Counted from the first letter of the stretch, positions 1 through 9,180 are shown. The stretch: 32,195 nt of DNA from JAABRB01 sp041617635 (GCA_041617635.1 JBFJOO010000048.1:1-32195); one strand, 5' to 3'. Notes: a model not told the origin generated them from the sequence alone. Translations and numbers: made by a program.

Positions 1-1356
1 GACACCATCGACTGGCCGAGCGTGTTCCTCGGCGCCATCAAGGCGGGTATCGTTCCGGTGGCAGTGAACACGCTGCTCACGCCGGCGGACTACGAGTTCA
101 TGCTCCGGGACAGCCGCGCACGCGCGCTCATCGTCTCCGAGCAGCTCCTTCCCAACATCGATGCGGGGATCAAGGCATCGCCCTACCTGAAGCACGTGAT
201 CGTGTCGGGCAAGAATGCTGGCAGACACCTCTCGCTCAAAGCGCTGCTGGACAAGGCGGCAACGAAGTGCGAGCCAGCCGCCACCACGAGCGACGATCCG
301 TGCTTCTGGCTCTACTCCTCGGGCTCGACCGGGACACCGAAGGGGACCGTGCACGCGCACTCGAGCCCGATCCAGACCGCCGAGCTCTACGGCGGTCCGA
401 TTCTCGGAATCCGCGAGCAGGACGTCGTCTTCTCGGCGGCAAAGCTGTTCTTTGCGTACGGCCTCGGCAACGCGCTGTCGTTCCCCATGGCGGTTGGCGC
501 CACCACGGTCCTGATGGCCGAGCGTCCGACTCCCGACTCGGTGTTCAAGCGGATCATCGAGCACAAGCCGTCGATCTTCTACGGCGTGCCGACGCTCTAT
601 GCGGCGCTCCTTGCGAGTCCCGGGTTGCCGAAACGGTCCGAGGTGAGCCTGCGCGTCTGCACGTCGGCCGGCGAGGCGCTGCCCGCGGATATCGGCAAGC
701 GCTGGACCGAGCACTTCGGGGTCGAGATCCTCGACGGCATCGGCTCGACCGAGATGCTGCACATTTTCCTGTCCAACCGCCCGGGCGAGGTGCGCTATGG
801 CACGACCGGGAAGCCGGTGCCCGGATACGCGGTCCGCCTCATCGACGAGAACGGCGCGCCCGCGAAGCAGGGTGAACTCGGCGAGCTGCAGATATCGGGA
901 CCCACTGCGGCCGCGACGTACTGGAACAACCGTGCGAAGTCGCGTGACACGTTCATGGGTGAATGGACGCGCAGCGGCGACAAGTACACAGTCGATGCGG
1001 ACGGCTACTACACCTACGGCGGGCGCACGGACGACATGCTCAAGGTGAGCGGCATCTACGTCTCGCCGTTCGAGGTGGAGGCCGCGCTCCTCACGCATGC
1101 AGACGTGCTCGAAGCGGCGGTCATCGGTGTGCCGGACGAGCAGGCGCTCATCAAGCCCAAGGCATACATCGTCGTGAAACAGGGCGTCAAGCCTTCGGGC
1201 GAGCTCGGCGAGGCGCTCAAGCAGCACGTCAAGGACCGGCTCGCACCCTACAAGTACCCGCGCTGGGTGGAGTTCGTTTCCGAGCTCCCGAAGACCGCCA
1301 CCGGAAAGATCCAGCGCTTCAAGCTGCGCGCACTCGAGCAGAACGCGGGCAAGTGA
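1..1356 (+). CDS. Benzoate-CoA ligase family protein (5' end outside window)
   Basis: ATP-dependent acyl-CoA synthetase that would activate benzoate or a related aromatic acid to its CoA thioester through an acyl-adenylate, in the cytoplasm. The frame is open from base 1, so the start and roughly the first 70-80 residues of a usual ~520-residue protein lie outside. Counting from the GTG at 22, the adenylate-forming motifs are all present: YSSGSTGTPKG (98-108), GIGSTE (239-244), GRTDDMLKVSG (334-344) and the C-terminal PKTATGKIQR (423-432), whose Lys429 is the adenylation lysine. KLFFAYGLGNAL (141-152) is typical of the benzoate/4-hydroxybenzoate-CoA ligase subgroup rather than of fatty-acid ligases. 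An aminotransferase follows 34 bp later, and a Liv-type importer, often used for aromatic acids, lies nearby. The exact ring substitution cannot be read from the sequence. Confidence 0.9.
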   Translation, partial: DTIDWPSVFLGAIKAGIVPVAVNTLLTPADYEFMLRDSRARALIVSEQLLPNIDAGIKASPYLKHVIVSGKNAGRHLSLKALLDKAATKCEPAATTSDDPCFWLYSSGSTGTPKGTVHAHSSPIQTAELYGGPILGIREQDVVFSAAKLFFAYGLGNALSFPMAVGATTVLMAERPTPDSVFKRIIEHKPSIFYGVPTLYAALLASPGLPKRSEVSLRVCTSAGEALPADIGKRWTEHFGVEILDGIGSTEMLHIFLSNRPGEVRYGTTGKPVPGYAVRLIDENGAPAKQGELGELQISGPTAAATYWNNRAKSRDTFMGEWTRSGDKYTVDADGYYTYGGRTDDMLKVSGIYVSPFEVEAALLTHADVLEAAVIGVPDEQALIKPKAYIVVKQGVKPSGELGEALKQHVKDRLAPYKYPRWVEFVSELPKTATGKIQRFKLRALEQNAGK

Positions 1357-1390
1357 GGGCGGTGCGACTTCCAGGCGCGCACCGGTGACG

Positions 1391-2566
1391 ATGCAGCGAT
1401 TGCCGCTCGCCGCGCGGCCTGCGGTGCGATCCCTGGTGGCCTCGAAGATCCGGGAGGTGGCGAACGCCGGGATGGGGCGGTCCGACATCGCGGCGTTCTG
1501 GTTCGGCGAGCCCGACGAGGTGACGCCGGAGCCGATCCGGCGCGCCGCCGCCGCATCGCTGGAAGCCGGCGAAACGTTCTACACCCACAACCTAGGCATC
1601 CCGGAGTTGCGCGAGACGATCGCCGCATACGTCACGCGGCTGCGCCGTCAGAGCACGATGGACGAGATCGCGGTGACCAACTCGGGCATGTCGGCGCTCA
1701 TGCTGCTCACCCAGGCGCTTGTCGGACCGGGCGACCGGGTCGTCGTGGTGACGCCGGTTTGGCCCAACCTGCAGGAGATCCCGCGTATCCTGGGCGCCGA
1801 AGTCGTCAAGGTCCCGCTGGCATTCGACGCGTCGGGTTGGCGGCTCGAGCTCGACCGCCTGCTGGACGGGCTAACGCCGCAAACCCGCGCGGTGTACATC
1901 AATTCTCCGAACAATCCGACCGGCTGGACAATCGATCCGCCGGCACTGCGCGCGATTCTCGATCACTGCCGACGGCGCGGCATCTGGATTCTGGCGGACG
2001 ATGCCTACGAGCGTCTCTACTACGGCGGCGACGCCGGAACGCTCGCGCCCGCGTTTCTCGACATTGCGGAGCCGGAAGACCGGCTGGTCTGCGCCAACAC
2101 CTTCTCGAAATCGTGGCTGATGACCGGCTGGCGCCTCGGATGGCTCATGGCGCCGCGCGCAATCCTGCCCGACATCGGCAAGCTGATCGAGTACAACACG
2201 TGCTGCGCGCCGGTGTTCGTGCAGCGCGCCGGCGTGGTCGCCATTCGCGAGGGTGAGTCGATCGTCGCGCATACGCTCGACCGCTACCGGCGGGCGCGCG
2301 AATTCCTCCTGCCCCGGTTGCAAAGCATCCCCGGCGTCGAGGCTGCCGCGCCCGCGGGAGCGATGTATGCCTTCTTCCGCGTGCGCGGCGTCACCGACAG
2401 CCTCGACTTCTGCAAGCGGCTGGTCGCCGAGCACGGACTGGGCCTCGCGCCGGGTTCGGCATTCGGGGCCGAGGGGGAGGGCTTCGTGCGCTGGTGCTTT
2501 GCGGCGGCCGAGGCGCGCCTGGCCGACGGCGTCGCGCGGCTCGCGCGCGCAGTCGCAACTTCCTGA
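1391..2566 (+). CDS. Pyridoxal-phosphate aminotransferase, class I/II
   Basis: Fold-type I PLP aminotransferase (AspC/AlaA-like), moving an amino group between an amino acid and a 2-oxo acid in the cytoplasm. Visible signatures (numbered from the GTG at 1385) are YTHNLGIPELR near 66-76, NSPNNPTG (173-180), the cofactor-binding ADDAY (204-208), and NTFSKSWLMTGWRLGW, in which Lys242 should form the Schiff base with PLP. An Arg in GEGFVRWCF near 373 is in the place of the substrate-carboxylate arginine. The length of about 391 residues is normal. The frame also offers GTG at 1385; I chose ATG 1391, but neither has a strong Shine-Dalgarno sequence. It follows the CoA ligase by 34 bp and may be co-transcribed. 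The amino-acid specificity cannot be told. Confidence 0.88.
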   Translation: MQRLPLAARPAVRSLVASKIREVANAGMGRSDIAAFWFGEPDEVTPEPIRRAAAASLEAGETFYTHNLGIPELRETIAAYVTRLRRQSTMDEIAVTNSGMSALMLLTQALVGPGDRVVVVTPVWPNLQEIPRILGAEVVKVPLAFDASGWRLELDRLLDGLTPQTRAVYINSPNNPTGWTIDPPALRAILDHCRRRGIWILADDAYERLYYGGDAGTLAPAFLDIAEPEDRLVCANTFSKSWLMTGWRLGWLMAPRAILPDIGKLIEYNTCCAPVFVQRAGVVAIREGESIVAHTLDRYRRAREFLLPRLQSIPGVEAAAPAGAMYAFFRVRGVTDSLDFCKRLVAEHGLGLAPGSAFGAEGEGFVRWCFAAAEARLADGVARLARAVATS

Positions 2567-2602
2567 TCCGCACTTTACGAAACTTCACGACGGGGCGAAA
2601 GA

Positions 2603-2628
2603 CTTACCGCCACGACGCCTGCGGTAAG
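2603..2628. repeat. 8-bp inverted repeat upstream of the ABC exporter genes
   Basis: CTTACCGC (2603-2610) and GCGGTAAG (2621-2628) are perfect inverse copies separated by 10 nt. The element ends 8 nt before the GTG start at 2637, where no clear Shine-Dalgarno sequence is visible. It could be an operator or an mRNA leader hairpin over the initiation region. It has no T-run, so it is not an intrinsic terminator for the aminotransferase gene. Confidence 0.5.
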
Positions 2629-2636
2629 CTACTCCC

Positions 2637-3314
2637 GTGCTCAGAATCCGCTCGCTCGCAAAGCGCTTCGACGGCCCGCGGTCGCGCACCGTGCTCGCCG
2701 GGATCGATTTCGAGCTCGCGGCGGGCGAATACGTCGCGGTGATGGGCGAGTCGGGAATCGGCAAGTCGACCCTGCTCAATCTCGTCGCCGGGCTCGATGC
2801 CCCGGACGCCGGCTCGATCGCGCTCGACGGCGAGGAGCTCGTCGGCCTCGACGACGATGCACTGACCCTGGTGCGGCGGAACAAGATGGGTTTCGTCTTC
2901 CAGGCGTTTCACGTGCTGCCGTATCTCTCGGTGGCGCAGAACGTGGCCATTCCGTTGATGCTGCTCGGCCGCGACACCGCGCAGACGGGGGCGCGCGTCG
3001 CGGAAATGCTCGCGGCAGTGGGGCTGGCCGATCGTGCGGCCAGCCCGCCGCGCGAGCTGTCGGGGGGTGAGCTGCAGCGCGTGGCAATCGCCCGCGCGCT
3101 CGTGCACGGCCCCCGGCTCGTGCTGGCCGATGAACCGACCGGCAACCTCGATCCGGAGAGCGCCGCTCAGGTGCTCGCACTCCTGCGCGATGCGGTCAAG
3201 GCGGGCGGCGGCGCCGGAGTGCTGGTCACGCATTCGCGCGCTGCGGCGCGGACGGCGGATCGCATCTTCACGCTGACCGCGAGCGGGTTGCGAGTCGGCG
3301 AGATCGGCGCCTGA
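2637..3314 (+). CDS. ABC transporter ATP-binding protein, LolD/MacB/AttE-like
   Basis: ATPase subunit of a MacB/LolD-type ABC system. These use ATP for mechanotransmission or extrusion at the inner membrane rather than classical import. Its 225 residues are the usual size. Walker A is GESGIGKST (37-45), the Q-loop is at FVFQAFH (87-93), the signature is LSGGELQRVAIARAL (141-155), Walker B is LVLADEPTGNLD (161-172) and the switch His is 199 in VTHS. The start is a GTG, just after an 8-bp inverted repeat. The partner permease begins 12 bp after its stop, so the two form one operon. A CrtC/AttH-like secreted protein, the usual third member of AttEFG-H style loci, lies 7.5 kb downstream at 10807, beyond an inverted liv cluster. 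The transported substrate is unknown. Confidence 0.9.
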   Translation: MLRIRSLAKRFDGPRSRTVLAGIDFELAAGEYVAVMGESGIGKSTLLNLVAGLDAPDAGSIALDGEELVGLDDDALTLVRRNKMGFVFQAFHVLPYLSVAQNVAIPLMLLGRDTAQTGARVAEMLAAVGLADRAASPPRELSGGELQRVAIARALVHGPRLVLADEPTGNLDPESAAQVLALLRDAVKAGGGAGVLVTHSRAAARTADRIFTLTASGLRVGEIGA

Positions 3315-3326
3315 CGGAAACGTTCG

Positions 3327-5855
3327 ATGGGTCCCGGTACGCGAAGCCTTGCCCCCGTCTCGACGCTGCGCGCGATCACGGGCGCGTGGCTCGAGCACAA
3401 GGGCCGGGTCGCGATCTCGGTGCTCGCGATCGCGCTCGGGGTGGCGCTCGGCTACGCGGTGCACCTCGTGAACCAGGTGGCGGTAGGCGAGTTCGCCCAG
3501 GCCGTACAGACGCTTGCCGGCGAGGCGGACATTCTCGTGCGCGGGCCACAGGCGGGATTTGACGAGCGGCTCTTCGCGACGATCGCGGCCGACCCGCAGG
3601 TCGCCGTGGCGAGCCCGATCGTGGAAGCCGATGCGCGCGTCGCCGGGCGCGACGCGCTATTGAAGATCATCGGGATCGATGTGTTTCGCGCCGGCCTCAT
3701 CCAGCCGGGGCTGGTCGGCGACGGAGGCGAGGCGCTCGACACGCTGCGCGACGATGTCATCTTCCTGAACGCGCATGCGTCGCAGTGGCTGCAGGCGGCA
3801 CGGGGCGACACGGTCACGGTGCAGGTCGGGCTGCGGGAGCTCACGCTGCGGGTGGCAGGCTCGGTCCGCGCGGACGGCTATCGTCTGCCGTTGGCGATCA
3901 TGGACATCGCCGGTGCGCAGTGGCGCCTCGAGCGGCTCGGGCGCCTGACGCGGATCGATGTGCGCCTGCGGCCCGGCGCGAATGTGGACGAATTTCGCCG
4001 CCGCGTGGCGCGCGCGCTCCCCCCGGGCGTGGTGATGGAGACTCCGCAGGCGAGCGTGGACTCGGGCACGCGACTCTCGCGCTCGTATCGCGTGAATCTC
4101 AACGTGCTTGCCCTGGTGGCGCTGTTCACGGGCGGATTGCTCGTGTTCTCCGCCCAGGCGCTCGCGGTCGTTCGCAGGCGTCCCTATCTCGCGCTGCTGC
4201 GGGTGCTCGGAGCCCGGCGCTCCGCCGTGCTGCACGGGCTGCTCGTGGAGGCGGGCGTCATCGGCGCGGCCGGCGCGGGCATCGGCCTCCTGCTCGGATA
4301 CGTGCTGGCGCAGCTTGTGCTGCGCGTCTTGGGGCCGGATCTCGGCTCGGGATTCTTTCGCGGTCTGGAGGCGCGCCTGGCGGCCGAGCCGTGGGCGGCG
4401 ATCGTGTATTTCGCGCTGGGCGTGGCGGTCGCCATGCTCGGCAGCCTCGCGGCGGCGCGTGAGGCCGCGCGTGCCGATCCTGCGGATGCGCTCAGATCGG
4501 GCGACGAGCAGCGGGCATTCGCCCGGCTGGAGCGGGTGGCGCCCGGCCTCACGATCGTGATCGTGGGCGCGCTCGCCGCGTTGCTGCCGCCGGTCGGCGG
4601 CCTGCCGATCTTCGGGTACGTGGCGATCGGTCTGGTGCTCGTCGGGATCATCTTGCTGATCCCGAGAATAGCGCGAGTGGCCTTGCATGCAATGCCTGTG
4701 CCTCGGGCGCTGACCACCACGCTCGCGCTGCTGCAGCTCCGCGGCGCGCCCGGCCAGGCGACGGTCAGTCTGGCAGCGATCGTGGCGAGCGTGAGCCTGC
4801 TGGTCGCGATGGCGATCATGGTCGGCTCGTTCCGGGTATCGCTCGATGCGTGGTTGGGGCGCGTGCTCCCGGCGGATCTGTACTTGCGAGCCGGTGCGCT
4901 CAGCGACACGGGCTATCTATCTGCCGAGGCGCAGCGTGCCCTGGAGGCCTTGCCCGGTGTCGGCCGCGTCGATTTCGTGCGCCGCGAGGACATCCTGCTG
5001 GATTCCACGCGGCCGCGCGTCGCGCTGCTCGCGCGCACGCTCGATGACAGTGATCCGACGCGCGGGCTGCCGCTCGTCGGCAAACCGATTGCGCCGGAAC
5101 CGGGCGGTCCCCCGGAGCTCTGGGCAAGCGAGATCGCCGCCGACCTCTACGGGTTCACGCCCGGTCGCCTCGTGGAAATCCCGCTGGCGGGTCGCAGCGT
5201 CCGGTTTCGTATCGCCGGCGTGTGGCGCGACTACGTCCGCCAGCAGGGCGCTCTCGTCCTGGACCGCAACCTGTATATCGCGCTGACGGGTGACGCCAAA
5301 GCGAACGACGGCGGCGTCTTTCTCGCGCCGGGGGCGTCGCGCGAAGCGGTGGCGCGGCTCGTCGCGGAACGCGTTCCCGGCGGCGACCGGCTCGAGATCT
5401 CGCTGCCCGCGGAGATCCGGAGCCGGTCGCTTCGGGCGTTCGACCGCACGTTCGCGGTCACCTATGCCCTGGAGGCGGTGGCGCTCGTGATCGGCCTGAT
5501 GGGGTTGTCCGCGAGTTTCGGTAGCCTGGTGCTCACGCGCCGCCGCGAGTTCGGCATGCTGCGCCACATTGGGGTCACGCGCCGGCAGATCGGCGCCATG
5601 CTCGCGACCGAGGGCGCCGTCGTGAGCGCGCTCGGCCTGGCGGTCGGCTCCGCCGTCGGGTGGGTGATCAGCCTGATTCTCATCCACGTCGTGAACCGCC
5701 AATCCTTCCACTGGGGCATGGATCTGCACGTCCCATGGCTGCCGCTCGCGGTCTTCACGGCGGTGATGCTCGTGTTGGCGAGCGTCACCGCCGTGGCGAG
5801 CGGACGCCAGGCGATGAGCGGCGACGCGGTGCGCGCAGTGAAGGAGGACTGGTAG
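3327..5855 (+). CDS. ABC transporter permease with two FtsX-like domains
   Basis: Inner-membrane permease partner of the preceding ATPase. At 842 residues it is about twice a simple FtsX-type permease and has the duplicated layout of the YbbP/AttF-AttG kind: an N-terminal membrane segment (about 29-49), a long extracytoplasmic domain (about 55-250), a first FtsX helix bundle (about 255-385), further helices (about 405-440 and 470-505), a second extracytoplasmic domain, and a C-terminal FtsX bundle starting near residue 705 and containing LTRRREFGMLRHIG. A basic xRRREFxxLRxxG loop of this kind is where such permeases contact their ATPase. Its stop lies only 6 nt from the convergent livF stop, leaving no room for a separate terminator. 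Export or lipid/lipoprotein handling is the family expectation; the cargo is not evident. Confidence 0.88.
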   Translation: MGPGTRSLAPVSTLRAITGAWLEHKGRVAISVLAIALGVALGYAVHLVNQVAVGEFAQAVQTLAGEADILVRGPQAGFDERLFATIAADPQVAVASPIVEADARVAGRDALLKIIGIDVFRAGLIQPGLVGDGGEALDTLRDDVIFLNAHASQWLQAARGDTVTVQVGLRELTLRVAGSVRADGYRLPLAIMDIAGAQWRLERLGRLTRIDVRLRPGANVDEFRRRVARALPPGVVMETPQASVDSGTRLSRSYRVNLNVLALVALFTGGLLVFSAQALAVVRRRPYLALLRVLGARRSAVLHGLLVEAGVIGAAGAGIGLLLGYVLAQLVLRVLGPDLGSGFFRGLEARLAAEPWAAIVYFALGVAVAMLGSLAAAREAARADPADALRSGDEQRAFARLERVAPGLTIVIVGALAALLPPVGGLPIFGYVAIGLVLVGIILLIPRIARVALHAMPVPRALTTTLALLQLRGAPGQATVSLAAIVASVSLLVAMAIMVGSFRVSLDAWLGRVLPADLYLRAGALSDTGYLSAEAQRALEALPGVGRVDFVRREDILLDSTRPRVALLARTLDDSDPTRGLPLVGKPIAPEPGGPPELWASEIAADLYGFTPGRLVEIPLAGRSVRFRIAGVWRDYVRQQGALVLDRNLYIALTGDAKANDGGVFLAPGASREAVARLVAERVPGGDRLEISLPAEIRSRSLRAFDRTFAVTYALEAVALVIGLMGLSASFGSLVLTRRREFGMLRHIGVTRRQIGAMLATEGAVVSALGLAVGSAVGWVISLILIHVVNRQSFHWGMDLHVPWLPLAVFTAVMLVLASVTAVASGRQAMSGDAVRAVKEDW

Positions 5856-5861
5856 CGCGCG

Positions 5862-6563
5862 TCAGACGCCGAGGTAGCGGTGCTGGAGGCTTTTGTTGGC
5901 CGCGAGCTCGGCCGACGTGCCGTTCCACACGACCCGGCCTTTCTCCAGGATGAAGTTCGCGTTTGCGATCCGGGTGAGCGCCTTGATGTCCTTGTCGATC
6001 ACCAGGATGGCGAGGCCGGCGGTCTTCAACTCCGATATGGATCGATAGATCTCGTGCCGGATCTTGGGTGCGAGCCCCTCGGTCGCCTCGTCCAGGATGA
6101 GCAGCCGCGGATTCGTCATCAGCGCGCGCCCGATTGCGAGCATTTGCTGCTCGCCCCCCGACAGCTGGTTGCCGAAGTGACGCCGGCGCTCCGCGAGCTG
6201 CGGGAAGAATCCGAGGACGCGGTCCAGCGTCCAGGGGTTCGAGCTTCCGGTGCGGTTGGCTGCAGTCGCAACGAGGTTCTCAAGCACGGTGAGGTTCGGG
6301 AACACCTGGCGCCCCTCCGGGACGAGTCCCAGCCCGCGCTGGGCGACGCGGTAGGAAGGAAGGCCACCGAGTGGCGTCCCGTCGAAGGTGATCGATCCCG
6401 CTCGCGCCGGCACGATGCCCATGATCGACCGGACGGTCGTGGTCTTGCCCATGCCGTTGCGGCCGAGCAGCGTCACGACCTCGCCGTCGTTCACCCGGAA
6501 CGAGACGCCGAAGAGGACCTGGCTCACCCCGTACGCGGTCTCGAGGCCTTCGACGACCAGCAT
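5862..6563 (-). CDS. livF: Liv-type ABC importer ATP-binding protein LivF
   Basis: Second ATPase of a branched-chain amino acid/amide/aromatic-acid type (HAAT) importer, acting on the cytoplasmic face of the LivHM pore. Its 233 residues are standard. Walker A is GRNGMGKTT (34-42), the signature is LSGGEQQMLAIGRAL (134-148), and Walker B with the D-loop is LLILDEATEGLAP (154-166). LivF proteins typically have this TEGLAP run. Its ATG overlaps the livG stop by one base (TGATG), so translation is probably coupled. It is the last gene of the minus-strand cluster SBP-livH-livM-livG-livF and ends 6 nt from the convergent permease gene. Confidence 0.95.
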   Translation of the reverse strand: MLVVEGLETAYGVSQVLFGVSFRVNDGEVVTLLGRNGMGKTTTVRSIMGIVPARAGSITFDGTPLGGLPSYRVAQRGLGLVPEGRQVFPNLTVLENLVATAANRTGSSNPWTLDRVLGFFPQLAERRRHFGNQLSGGEQQMLAIGRALMTNPRLLILDEATEGLAPKIRHEIYRSISELKTAGLAILVIDKDIKALTRIANANFILEKGRVVWNGTSAELAANKSLQHRYLGV

Positions 6564-7318
6564 CAGGCCTCCTCCTCCTCGCCCAGGTAGGCGCGGCGCA
6601 CTTCGGGGTTCGCGCGGATCTCCTCGGGCGTGCCCGTGGCGATGACCTGCCCGTAGACAAGGACCGATATGCGGTCCGCGAGCGTGAACACGGCATCCAT
6701 GTCGTGCTCGACCAGGATGATCGTCTGGCGCCCCTTGAGTGTGGCCAGGAACTCGATCATGCGCTGCGACTCGTCGGTGCCCATTCCGGCGACTGGCTCG
6801 TCGAGCAGCAGGAGGCGCGGGCGCGTTGCGAGCACCATGGCGATCTCGAGTTGCCGCTGCTCGCCATGCGCGAGGTTGGCGGCCAGAACGCCAGCTCGCC
6901 CGCCCAGTCCCAGATCGTTCATGATCGCGAGCGCCGGATCGCGCAGCGCGGCCTCCTTGCGCGCCGCGCGCCAGAACCGGAAGCTGTGCCCCGTGTGGGC
7001 CTGAACCGCCAGCGCCACGTTGTCGAGCGCGGTGAACTCGCGGTAGATGCTCGTGATCTGGAACGATCGCGCGAGGCCCTTGCGCGCGCGCGCCGGTGCG
7101 CCCAGATGCGTGATGTCCTCGCCGTCGAAACGAATCTCGCCGGCGTCGGGCCGGATGTTTCCCGCGAGCTGTCCGATGAGTGTGGTCTTGCCGGCGCCGT
7201 TCGGCCCGATGATGGCGTGCGTCTCCCCGGCGCGAACGTCGATCTGGACGTTGTCGGTCGCGCGCAGGGCGCCGAACGCCTTCACCAGGCCGCGCACGTC
7301 GAGCAGGGTGTCAGCCAT
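6563..7318 (-). CDS. livG: Liv-type ABC importer ATP-binding protein LivG
   Basis: First ATPase of the HAAT importer, 251 residues. Walker A is GPNGAGKTT (38-46). The signature region reads LAHGEQRQLEIAMVL, with the LxHGEQR variant usual in LivG instead of LSGGQ. Walker B is LLLLDEPVAGMG, and the switch His is in VEHDMD. The start overlaps the livM stop by 8 nt and the stop overlaps the livF start by 1 nt, the tight packing expected of one polycistronic message. Together with LivF it would power uptake through LivHM. Confidence 0.95.
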   Translation of the reverse strand: MADTLLDVRGLVKAFGALRATDNVQIDVRAGETHAIIGPNGAGKTTLIGQLAGNIRPDAGEIRFDGEDITHLGAPARARKGLARSFQITSIYREFTALDNVALAVQAHTGHSFRFWRAARKEAALRDPALAIMNDLGLGGRAGVLAANLAHGEQRQLEIAMVLATRPRLLLLDEPVAGMGTDESQRMIEFLATLKGRQTIILVEHDMDAVFTLADRISVLVYGQVIATGTPEEIRANPEVRRAYLGEEEEA

Positions 7319-8255
7319 CCCGCTTCGCTCCCGGGAAGAAACCGACGAGGCCGCGCTTCGCGAACAGCACCACCAGCACGAGGAGGATGCCCAGGTACAG
7401 CTGCCAGCGCGTGGTCCAGCCGGAGAGCGTGTCCTCGAGCAGGAGAAGCGCGATCGTGCCGACGAGCGGCCCGGCGGTGGTGCCGATTCCGCCGAGGATC
7501 ACCATGAACATGAGCTCGCCGGAGCGGGTCCAGTGCATGAACTCGGGCGTGAGATACGCCGTGTTGTTCACCAGCAGCGCCCCCGCGACGCCGCACATCG
7601 CCCCGGCGATCACGAAGGCCGCGAGCTTGTAGGGATACGGCGAGAAGCCGATCGCGCGGGTGCGCACCTCGTTCGACTTCGCCGCGCGGATGACCATGCC
7701 GAAGCGCGAGTTCACGATGCGGTGCACGATGTACATGAACAGCGCCAGGATTGCGAGCACCATGTAGTAGAACGTGGTGCCGTCGGAGAGGTCGAGCCAG
7801 GCGCCGAACTGGCTGCGGGCGGCGAGCCGCATTCCGTCGTCGCCGCCGAACTCCTCGATGGAGATGCCCAGAAAATAGAGCATCTGCGTGAAGGCGAGCG
7901 TGATCATGATGAAGTAGATGCCGCTCGTGCGGATCGAGACCGCGCCGATCGCGAGCGCCACCAACGCGGAGGCGCCGATCGCGACCGCCCACTGCAGGTA
8001 GCCGTTCTCGATGCCGTAGTAGGCGAGGATGCCCACCGCGTAGCTGCCGATGCCGAGGTAGGCCGCGTGGCCGAACGAGACCATGCCGCCGTAGCCCAGG
8101 ATGAGGTTGAGGCTGACCGCCGCGATCGCGAAGATCATGAAGCGACGGAAGAGATCGATATAGAACGGCTCGTTCAGCGCGAACGCGACCGGCGGGAGCA
8201 GGGCGAGCAGCACGATGCCGAGAATGAGCGCGACGGTGCGGATGCGGGCAAGCAT
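7311..8255 (-). CDS. livM: Liv-type ABC importer permease LivM
   Basis: Inner-membrane permease of the HAAT importer, 314 residues with about eight to ten hydrophobic segments throughout. LNLILGYGGMVSFGHAAYLG near residues 49-68 is the family hallmark of LivM. A conserved Glu-Val-Arg-Thr-Arg loop near 216-220, followed by the inner-membrane motif around IGFSPYPYK, is where such permeases meet the ATPases. The C-terminus contains VILGGIGTTAGPLVG, the equivalent of the EAA-type coupling region. It starts 4 nt after the livH stop and overlaps livG by 8 nt. The ligand class is set by the binding protein encoded upstream. Confidence 0.94.
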   Translation of the reverse strand: MLARIRTVALILGIVLLALLPPVAFALNEPFYIDLFRRFMIFAIAAVSLNLILGYGGMVSFGHAAYLGIGSYAVGILAYYGIENGYLQWAVAIGASALVALAIGAVSIRTSGIYFIMITLAFTQMLYFLGISIEEFGGDDGMRLAARSQFGAWLDLSDGTTFYYMVLAILALFMYIVHRIVNSRFGMVIRAAKSNEVRTRAIGFSPYPYKLAAFVIAGAMCGVAGALLVNNTAYLTPEFMHWTRSGELMFMVILGGIGTTAGPLVGTIALLLLEDTLSGWTTRWQLYLGILLVLVVLFAKRGLVGFFPGAKRDG

Positions 8256-8259
8256 CGAT

Positions 8260-9180
8260 CTACCCGCGTGAAGGGAACAGGCCCTCGGGGCGCACCGCGA
8301 GGACCGCGGCCATCAGCACGTAGATCAGCATCGAGGCGAGGGCTGGGCCCGCCGTTTCGGCCGCCTCCAGCGGAAGGAACGCCGCGAGTGTCGGCTTGAG
8401 AAACGCCCTGCCCAGCGTGTCCACCATGCCGACCAGGACCGCGCCGAACAGGGCGCCGCGGATCGAGCCGATTCCGCCGATGACGATCACGACGAAAACC
8501 TGGATGAGGATGAGCTCGCCCATCCCCGGCTGCGCGGTGTAGATCGGTCCCGCGAGCAGGCCGGCCAGCCCGGCGAGCGCGGCGCCGAACCCGAACACGA
8601 CCGTGTAGAGCAGCCGAATGTTCACTCCGAGCGCGGCCACCATCGTGCGATTGGATGCGCCGGCGCGGATCAGCATGCCGAGCCGCGTTCGGGTGACGAC
8701 GTACCAGAGCAGAACCGCCGCCACCAAGCCGATCAAGATGATCAGCAGCCGGTAGACCGAGTAGCGCATTCCGGCGAGCAGCTCGACGTGACCCTGGAGG
8801 TACTCGGGGAGGCTCGTGTAGAGCGCCGCCCGGCCCCAGATGATCGCGATGAGCTCGTTAAAGAAGAGGATCAGGCCGAAGGTCGCGAGCACCTGGTCGA
8901 GATGATCCCGATCGTAGAGCGTCCGGAGCGCCACGAGCTCCACGATCATTCCCACGACCAGCGTGCCGGCGAGCGCGAGCACGACCGAGAGCGGAAAGGA
9001 CCCGGTCCACTGGTACGCGGCGGTCGCGAAATACGCGCCGACCATGTACAGCGAGCCGTGCGCCAGGTTGACGACGTTCATGATGCCGAGCACGAGCGTG
9101 AGCCCGGCGGCCATCAGGAAAAGCATGACCCCGAACTGCAGCCCGTTCAGGATCTGCTCGAGAACGATCAGGAAGGACAT
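8260..9180 (-). CDS. livH: Liv-type ABC importer permease LivH
   Basis: Inner-membrane permease partner of LivM, 306 residues and very hydrophobic. LNGLQFGVMLFLMAAGLTLVLGIMNVVNLAHG at the N-terminus and VIVIGGIGSIRGALFGA near 230-246 are characteristic of LivH. No clear Shine-Dalgarno sequence precedes the ATG at 9180. This is notable because the gene sits 165 bp downstream of the binding-protein gene, behind a strong intrinsic terminator, so its expression probably depends on read-through or a promoter in that gap. Confidence 0.94.
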   Translation of the reverse strand: MSFLIVLEQILNGLQFGVMLFLMAAGLTLVLGIMNVVNLAHGSLYMVGAYFATAAYQWTGSFPLSVVLALAGTLVVGMIVELVALRTLYDRDHLDQVLATFGLILFFNELIAIIWGRAALYTSLPEYLQGHVELLAGMRYSVYRLLIILIGLVAAVLLWYVVTRTRLGMLIRAGASNRTMVAALGVNIRLLYTVVFGFGAALAGLAGLLAGPIYTAQPGMGELILIQVFVVIVIGGIGSIRGALFGAVLVGMVDTLGRAFLKPTLAAFLPLEAAETAGPALASMLIYVLMAAVLAVRPEGLFPSRG

